Source: Polynucleobacter sp. 71A-WALBACH
Lineage (GTDB): Bacteria > Pseudomonadota > Gammaproteobacteria > Burkholderiales > Burkholderiaceae
Reading direction: 5' to 3'
Length of the DNA stretch: 64,000 nucleotides
Assembly: GCF_018882365.1 (NCBI RefSeq)
Contig: NZ_JACVOP010000001.1
Coordinates: 786,449 to 850,448 of the forward strand
Part shown: positions 59,371 through 64,000 of the stretch, piece by piece
Numbering within the stretch: position 1 is the first letter of the stretch
Layout: every line of letters starts with the position of its first letter
Made by a program: the position numbers and the translations under genes
Notes under the pieces: generated by a model
What the model saw: the letters and a program-made list of their open reading frames with translations, nothing else
Database searches by the model: none
Told to the model about the DNA's origin: nothing

Positions 59371-60111
59371 AGCTTCGCCGACCATGATCAAGGCAGGTGA
59401 ACTGCCATCAAACCACTGATCTGCTTTTCCTAAAGCGAGCTCACCTAAGGTACTAGACCAATGGCGTTCTCTTGGAGTGCTTACAGCCTCCAAGATGTGT
59501 ACTGGCGTATTAGCGCTGTGATTGCATTTGGCCTCTATTAGTTGCTGTGCAATCTGCGCAGCATCCTTGCGACCCATGTAATACACCAAGGTATCGGCAT
59601 TGGGGGTTTGCAATGGTTGGAGAGATTGATCTTCAGAGAGAGGGGTATTTTCTGTACCTTGCGCTAGGGTGACAAATGCCACACTGCGAGATACTCCCCG
59701 TAGAGTTAAAGACTGCTGAATAGCTGCTGCACCCGCTAGTGCAGCGGTAATGCCTGGCACCACCTCAACAGCAATACCAAGCTCTTTGAGCGCTTGAATT
59801 TCTTCATCGGCGCGACCAAACATCATGGGATCCCCACCTTTGAGGCGCACGATGATTTGATATTTTTGAGCCGCATCAACTAAGCGCTTATTAATGAAGT
59901 GTTGAGCAGAAGAAAGCTTTCCACAACGCTTGCCAACAGGCTCTTGAATAGCTTGGGGGCATAGCTCTAACATGGCTGGCTCAACCAAGGCATCATGAAA
60001 AACAATATCTGCCTGTGCCAGTAGCTTTGCGCCACGCACGGTGATGAGGTCAGCGGCGCCAGGGCCGGCGCCAACCAAATACACTTTTCCGAGTTTGTTG
60101 ATATTGCTCAT
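59287..60111 (-). CDS. Uroporphyrinogen-III C-methyltransferase (SUMT, CobA/CysG-C type)
   Basis: The 274-aa protein opens with VYLVGAGPGAADLITVRGAKLLAQADIVFHDAL and has RLKGGDPMMFGRADEEIQAL, VVPGITAALAGAAAI and YYMGRKDAAQIAQQL, the SUMT signature. It methylates uroporphyrinogen III to precorrin-2, the precursor of siroheme. It is encoded with CysI on the minus strand. Its last 28 codons overlap cbiX on the other strand; this tail carries no known motif. Confidence 0.92.
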   Translation of the reverse strand: MSNINKLGKVYLVGAGPGAADLITVRGAKLLAQADIVFHDALVEPAMLELCPQAIQEPVGKRCGKLSSAQHFINKRLVDAAQKYQIIVRLKGGDPMMFGRADEEIQALKELGIAVEVVPGITAALAGAAAIQQSLTLRGVSRSVAFVTLAQGTENTPLSEDQSLQPLQTPNADTLVYYMGRKDAAQIAQQLIEAKCNHSANTPVHILEAVSTPRERHWSSTLGELALGKADQWFDGSSPALIMVGEALREKCSSAKINDSLQDSEILTDSRLSA

Positions 60112-60133
60112 GATCTGTCTATGCTGAGTCTAT

Positions 60134-60682
60134 TTAGTTAGCTTCTTGAGTGCTGCGTTGATCGCGCCAACTATTCTGGGTAGTGACGCTAAAGAGATCA
60201 AACTGCTTTAGTCCGATAGCTAAGTTTTGATCGGGACGTAATTCAAAAGCGTCAAAACCTACGCGCGCACCTTGCAAGAGTTGATCGATCAATACATCCC
60301 CAATTGCCCTGACTTCACCTACCCAGGAAAAACGATCTCTTAGTAAGGCCGCGGTACTAAAGCTTCTGCCATCTCTAAAGATAGGGAAGTGCGCACCAAC
60401 TACTGGCCAAAGACTTTTGCCTGCCTCAATGAGCTCGGCATGCTTGAGGATGTCGTCATCAGCAGCAAACCAAACGCCAATCTCACCTTTGTTTGCTCTC
60501 TCTATTACATCTGCATTCTTATGATGTGTAATCCACCAATGAAATGGCACCAATACCCTATGCAATCCATGCTCAAGATCGGGGATACCGCCTTCATCAC
60601 GCTCGCCATCCCATACCTGCCATTCATTAGCAACTAGGGTGGGTTTGCCATCTTTGGGGAAAGAAATAATCTGCTGATTCAT
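60134..60682 (-). CDS. DUF934 protein of sulfite-reduction operons
   Basis: The 182-aa protein has QIISFPKDGKPTLVANEWQVW, WWITHHKNADVIERANKGEIGVWFAADDD and FPIFRDGRSFSTAALLRDRFSWVGEVRAIGDVLIDQL, characteristic of DUF934. Members are regularly found next to assimilatory sulfite reductase in proteobacteria and are thought to assist it. The start is ATG 60682, with GGA at about 8 nt, 13 bp after the cysI stop; the longer frame from 60727 overlaps cysI. Confidence 0.87.
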   Translation of the reverse strand: MNQQIISFPKDGKPTLVANEWQVWDGERDEGGIPDLEHGLHRVLVPFHWWITHHKNADVIERANKGEIGVWFAADDDILKHAELIEAGKSLWPVVGAHFPIFRDGRSFSTAALLRDRFSWVGEVRAIGDVLIDQLLQGARVGFDAFELRPDQNLAIGLKQFDLFSVTTQNSWRDQRSTQEAN

Positions 60683-60695
60683 AGTTGTTCCATGA

Positions 60696-62402
60696 TTAAG
60701 CCAACGCCCCTTTGGAATGTTTGCCATTGTTCTGATAGGCAGCCTCTTTGAATGGAGCTACACCTAGACGACGATAAGTCTCGATAAATGGCTCATCGCT
60801 TGTGCGGTGCTCGACATAGGTATTAATCAGGCTAGTCATCACATCAGGGATTTCATTGGCGTAGAAAGAAGGGCCAATCACTTTTCCAACGGAGGCATGA
60901 TTGCCTTGCTCGCCACCTAAGGTGATTTGGTACCACTCTTCACCATCTTTATCGACACCCAAGACGCCAATATTACCAACGTGATGATGGCCGCAAGAAT
61001 TAATGCAACCTGAAATATTTAAACTGATGTCACCTAAATCAAATAAGTAATCCAAGTCATCAAAGCGTTCTTGGATGGCTTTAGCGATCGGGAGTGACTT
61101 CGCATTAGCCAGTGAGCAGAAATCACCTCCTGGGCAGGCGATGATGTCAGTGAGCAATCCAATATTTGGAAGTGCTACATGTTGTTGCTTGGCAGCTTGC
61201 CAGAGCCCCAAGAGCTTAGATTGCTCGACATCAGCCAACACTAAGTTTTGCTCATGCGTGACCCGTAATTCACCAAAGCTATATTGATCAGCTAGATCGG
61301 CAATGGCATTCATCTGCGCACTAGTGGCATCACCAGGGGCAACGGTACCGTGTGGCTTGAGTGACAGAATTACGCTGGCATAACCTGGCACTTGATGTGG
61401 TTTCACATTACGCTCTAACCATCGAGCAAAGGCAGCTCTTTCCGTCTCGGGTGCGGCGGCTAGGATGGTTTCATTGCTTAATGCGCTGAACTGCTGATAG
61501 GCCGGCTTAGTAAAGTGCTGAGCAACACGTTCCCACTCAGCTTGTGTGAAATTGTCTTTGCCCTGTTTTGCTTCATTGTGAAGATGTAGCCACTCACCCT
61601 CAACCTGGCGGGCGAATTCTTCTGGACCTAAAGCCTTTACTAAAATCTTAATGCGGGCTTTGTAGAGATTGTCTCTTCTGCCAAAGCGGTTGTATACACG
61701 TAAGAGGGCAGTTAAGTAACTTGGTAAAACTTGCCATGGCAAACCTTGTTTAATTAATGAGCCGAGAATCGGCGTGCGACCCATACCGCCACCAGCATAA
61801 ATGTCTGCAGTCAATTCGCCTGCGGCGTTTTTCTTGAGCTCAATGCCAACGTCGTGGCAAAGCAGCACAGTGCGATCTTCTTTGGCGCCATTGATTGCAA
61901 ACTTAAATTTTCGTGGCAGATGAGCAAACTCGGGATGGAGGGTTGACCATTGACGTAGTAATTCACAAACGGGGCGCGGGTCAATGTATTCATCTGCAGC
62001 AACACCAGCAAAGGCATCACTAGTGATATTGCGAATACAGTTGCCCGATGTCTGAATCGCATGCATCTCTACCTTGGCTAACTCCGCCAAAATATCCGGA
62101 GTCTGCTCTAGCTCTACCCAGTTGTATTGAATATTTTGACGAGTAGTGAAGTGCCCATAACCGCGGTCGTACTTATCTGCAATGAAGGCTAGGGTACGTA
62201 ATTGTTTAGCGCTCAGCAGCCCATAAGGGATGGCAACGCGCAACATGTAAGCATGGCGCTGATGGTAGAGGCCATTTTGCAACCGGAGCGGGCGAAACTC
62301 TTCTTCGGCCAAGGTGCCGTTTAGGCGTCGCTCAACCTGGTCTCGAAATTGGGTAACCCGTTGATCTACAAGGGTTTGGTCAATATGGTCATATTTATAC
62401 AT
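60696..62402 (-). CDS. cysI: Assimilatory nitrite/sulfite reductase hemoprotein (CysI type)
   Basis: The 568-aa protein has the two ferredoxin-like halves of the siroheme reductases and the [4Fe-4S]/siroheme ligands CPGGDFCSLANAKS (Cx5C) and CINSCGHHHVGNIGV (Cx3C). Also present are DKYDRGYGHFTTRQNIQYNW and GGGMGRTPILG. It reduces sulfite to sulfide; a nitrite role is possible in the superfamily, but the DUF934, SUMT and CbiX neighbours favour sulfite. It is the first gene of the minus-strand operon, divergent from the serine hydrolase gene with a 181-bp promoter region. Confidence 0.93.
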   Translation of the reverse strand: MYKYDHIDQTLVDQRVTQFRDQVERRLNGTLAEEEFRPLRLQNGLYHQRHAYMLRVAIPYGLLSAKQLRTLAFIADKYDRGYGHFTTRQNIQYNWVELEQTPDILAELAKVEMHAIQTSGNCIRNITSDAFAGVAADEYIDPRPVCELLRQWSTLHPEFAHLPRKFKFAINGAKEDRTVLLCHDVGIELKKNAAGELTADIYAGGGMGRTPILGSLIKQGLPWQVLPSYLTALLRVYNRFGRRDNLYKARIKILVKALGPEEFARQVEGEWLHLHNEAKQGKDNFTQAEWERVAQHFTKPAYQQFSALSNETILAAAPETERAAFARWLERNVKPHQVPGYASVILSLKPHGTVAPGDATSAQMNAIADLADQYSFGELRVTHEQNLVLADVEQSKLLGLWQAAKQQHVALPNIGLLTDIIACPGGDFCSLANAKSLPIAKAIQERFDDLDYLFDLGDISLNISGCINSCGHHHVGNIGVLGVDKDGEEWYQITLGGEQGNHASVGKVIGPSFYANEIPDVMTSLINTYVEHRTSDEPFIETYRRLGVAPFKEAAYQNNGKHSKGALA

Positions 62403-62583
62403 AGACCCGTATTGTCGAGGGGTAATGTTATTTCTACAAATAATTAAATATTGAGTCTATATAACCAAATTGATATAAAGAAATCACTTTTACTGGAAAG
62501 GCAAACTCTGCTTAAATAGGCCTCAATCCACTGGCAATCATGAAGCCGAGGGATTACCTAAAAAAACAATAATCGGAGACAAA

Positions 62584-63861
62584 ATGAAGAAAGTGCTTAT
62601 GGCGAGCATGCTTGCTAGCCTATTGGTCAATTCTGCGGCAGTTAGTGCGCAATCGACTAAACCACCATTACCTATGGCAAATTCAGCTGGACAGGGCTTT
62701 TCTCAAGAGGGCTTAAAGCGAATTGACACCTTCTTTGCAGACCAAGTAGCCAATAATCAAATGGCAGGGGCTGTTCTGGCCGTGGCCAAAAATGGCAAAT
62801 TAAGCATCTATAAGCCTTATGGTTATCTAGATAAAAGTACGCAAAAGCCAATGACAACGGATGCCATCTTTAATTTGGCATCGATGACTAAGGTGATGGC
62901 TTCAGTAGGGGCTCTCACGTTTTATGAAGAGGGTAAGCTGCCCTTAAATGCGCCAATCTCCGATTGGCTTCCGCAGTTCAAGGACATGAAGGTGGGGCAG
63001 GTTGATGCGGATGGCAAGCTCACCACAGTTCCTGCCAAGAATCCAATCACGGTTCAGGATTTAATGCGTCACACCAATGGATTGACTTATGGGGGTCGAG
63101 GGGCAACTCCGATACACAAGTTCTATCCAGCTGGCTCAGCGCCTGCTGCGGCCAATTACACATCAGAAGAATTTATTAATAAGCTTGCGGCAGCGCCATT
63201 GTTATACGAGCCAGGAACCGCTTGGGACTATGGCTTTGGTATTGATGTGCTTGGTCTGATTGAGGAAAAAATTTCTGGTAAGTCATTGGGCGGCGTTTTA
63301 CAAGAACGCGTTTGGAGTAAGGTTGGAATGCCCAATACGGTTTTCCAGTTAGCTGAAAAAGATCGCCCTCGTTTAGCGCAACCACTACCGATGGACCCTC
63401 TAACTGGTAAGCCCCAAAAGGTGGATATCCATACTCAGCAAGTGAAGTTTGATTGCGGAGGTTCGTGTGCTTATTCCACAGCAGGGGACTATGTTCGCTT
63501 TGGACAAATGTTGTTGAATGGTGGAAGTATTGATGGCAAGCGAGTCCTGGGGCCCCAGACAGTGGCCTTCATGACATCGAATCACCTCAACAAAGATATC
63601 AAAAATAATGTGAGTGGTACTGAGCCTGCCCGATTGGGGTATGGATTTGGTTTGGGTGTAGCGGTTCGAACTGAGCGTGGCCTGTCTGCCAATAATGGCA
63701 ACATTGGCGACTACTCTTGGAATGGTGCTTACGGCACTATTTTCTGGGTTGATCCAAAGGAGCAATTAGTAGTCGTGATGATGGGCGTTGCTCCAGGCGA
63801 GATTCGGAAAATCCATCGTGAGAAGTTAAATGCTTTGATTTATGGTGCGCTTGAGAAATAA
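62584..63861 (+). CDS. Secreted class C beta-lactamase-fold serine hydrolase
   Basis: The 425-aa protein has a signal peptide (ASMLASLLVNSAAVSAQS, cut near residue 22) and the nucleophile motif NLASMTKVMASVG (SxxK, about residues 98-110). The Tyr motif lies in WDYGFGIDVLG, and CGGSCAYSTAGDYVRFGQML lies near the third motif. This fits esterase or D,D-peptidase-like family members (EstB type) rather than a resistance beta-lactamase. GGAG lies 7 nt before the ATG. A Rho-independent terminator follows its stop by 24 bp. Confidence 0.88.
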   Translation: MKKVLMASMLASLLVNSAAVSAQSTKPPLPMANSAGQGFSQEGLKRIDTFFADQVANNQMAGAVLAVAKNGKLSIYKPYGYLDKSTQKPMTTDAIFNLASMTKVMASVGALTFYEEGKLPLNAPISDWLPQFKDMKVGQVDADGKLTTVPAKNPITVQDLMRHTNGLTYGGRGATPIHKFYPAGSAPAAANYTSEEFINKLAAAPLLYEPGTAWDYGFGIDVLGLIEEKISGKSLGGVLQERVWSKVGMPNTVFQLAEKDRPRLAQPLPMDPLTGKPQKVDIHTQQVKFDCGGSCAYSTAGDYVRFGQMLLNGGSIDGKRVLGPQTVAFMTSNHLNKDIKNNVSGTEPARLGYGFGLGVAVRTERGLSANNGNIGDYSWNGAYGTIFWVDPKEQLVVVMMGVAPGEIRKIHREKLNALIYGALEK

Positions 63862-63885
63862 ATTTATACAGTAACGCTGGTAATT

Positions 63886-63913
63886 AAAAAGCCCCGATCA
63901 GTCGGGGCTTTTT
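63886..63913 (+). terminator. Rho-independent terminator after the serine hydrolase gene
   Basis: Stem AAAAAGCCCCGA pairs with TCGGGGCTTTTT around the loop TCAG. A-tract before and T-tract after make it bidirectional, so it can also end the minus-strand gene whose stop is at 63934. Confidence 0.9.
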
Positions 63914-63933
63914 AATGGAAGCTATTACTCGCT

Positions 63934-64000
63934 CTAGAAACTAAATTCTCTGTAATGCCGATAGAGGTTGGCAATCGATGCAAAGCCCAGTACGACGATT
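63934..64000 (-). CDS. 3' end of a minus-strand gene cut by the window
   Basis: The last 21 codons before TAG (63936-63934) read LGFASIANLYRHYREFSF at the end, preceded by hydrophobic residues, so the product may end in a membrane helix followed by a basic tail. The terminator at 63886-63913 lies directly downstream, which supports a real gene end. Too little is visible to name it. Confidence 0.55.
   Translation of the reverse strand, partial: IVVLGFASIANLYRHYREFSF

Overview
The window looks like the chromosome of a small-genome freshwater betaproteobacterium. Polynucleobacter or a close Burkholderiaceae relative is my best guess. The reasons are the AT-leaning composition, the single-copy betaproteobacterial type II secretion layout (gspC divergent from gspG-N, D, E, F), the DUF3108 protein, and the sulfite reductase/DUF934/SUMT block. 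No species call is possible from sequence reading alone. I saw no rRNA or tRNA genes.

Region 1 (1-23644) is a surface-polysaccharide (O-antigen or capsule) cluster read almost entirely on the + strand, with many 1-4 bp stop/start overlaps. It opens with a truncated DegT aminotransferase and WbqC, then two paralogous methyltransferases and two paralogous beta-propeller glycosidase-like genes, one of them broken by an in-frame TAG. A GNAT acetyltransferase, a GtrB-like glycosyltransferase with GtrA, a GT-C-like membrane protein, a Wzx flippase, a GT4 enzyme and a Wzy-like polymerase follow. After these come a complete capE-capF-capG set for UDP-L-FucNAc with a WbuB-like transferase, and a PglC-PglD-PglE-PglF-like set for a bacillosamine-type sugar and its transfer to undecaprenyl phosphate. 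A decayed minus-strand gene fills 8323-8737.

Region 2 (about 24.05-39.2 kb) is an accessory island. Its mobility module is a 312-aa tyrosine recombinase overlapping an OB/HD-domain protein, a divergent HTH regulator, a 77-aa protein, and a tightly overlapped three-gene set: 203 aa, a 951-aa degenerate recombinase-like protein, and a 908-aa active-looking tyrosine recombinase. Upstream of the trio lies an ~830-bp non-coding stretch dense in inverted repeats, iteron-like repeats, a DnaA-box match and paired palindromes. Beyond it are cargo cassettes: RelB-like orphan antitoxin, TumA/TumE, an autoregulated-looking Fic gene, and abiEi-abiEii-TIR. A GTGTCCA motif in one orientation (33031, 33063, 36130, 39072, 39129) brackets the cargo into two segments of about 3 kb.

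Region 3 (39.5-57.8 kb) holds a WecA-like transferase, a small outer-membrane protein and gspC on the minus strand, then gspG-H-I-J-K-L-M-N-D-E-F on the plus strand. A second, unrelated abiEi-abiEii pair is inserted between gspI and gspJ. Two M23 peptidases and a DUF3108 protein follow.

Region 4 (57.8-64 kb) carries a Ca2+/H+ antiporter, siroheme and assimilatory sulfite-reduction genes (CbiX, SUMT, DUF934, CysI), a secreted class C beta-lactamase-fold serine hydrolase, a strong terminator, and the 3' end of another minus-strand gene.

Family names come from motif recognition and memory of the families. No database search was run.
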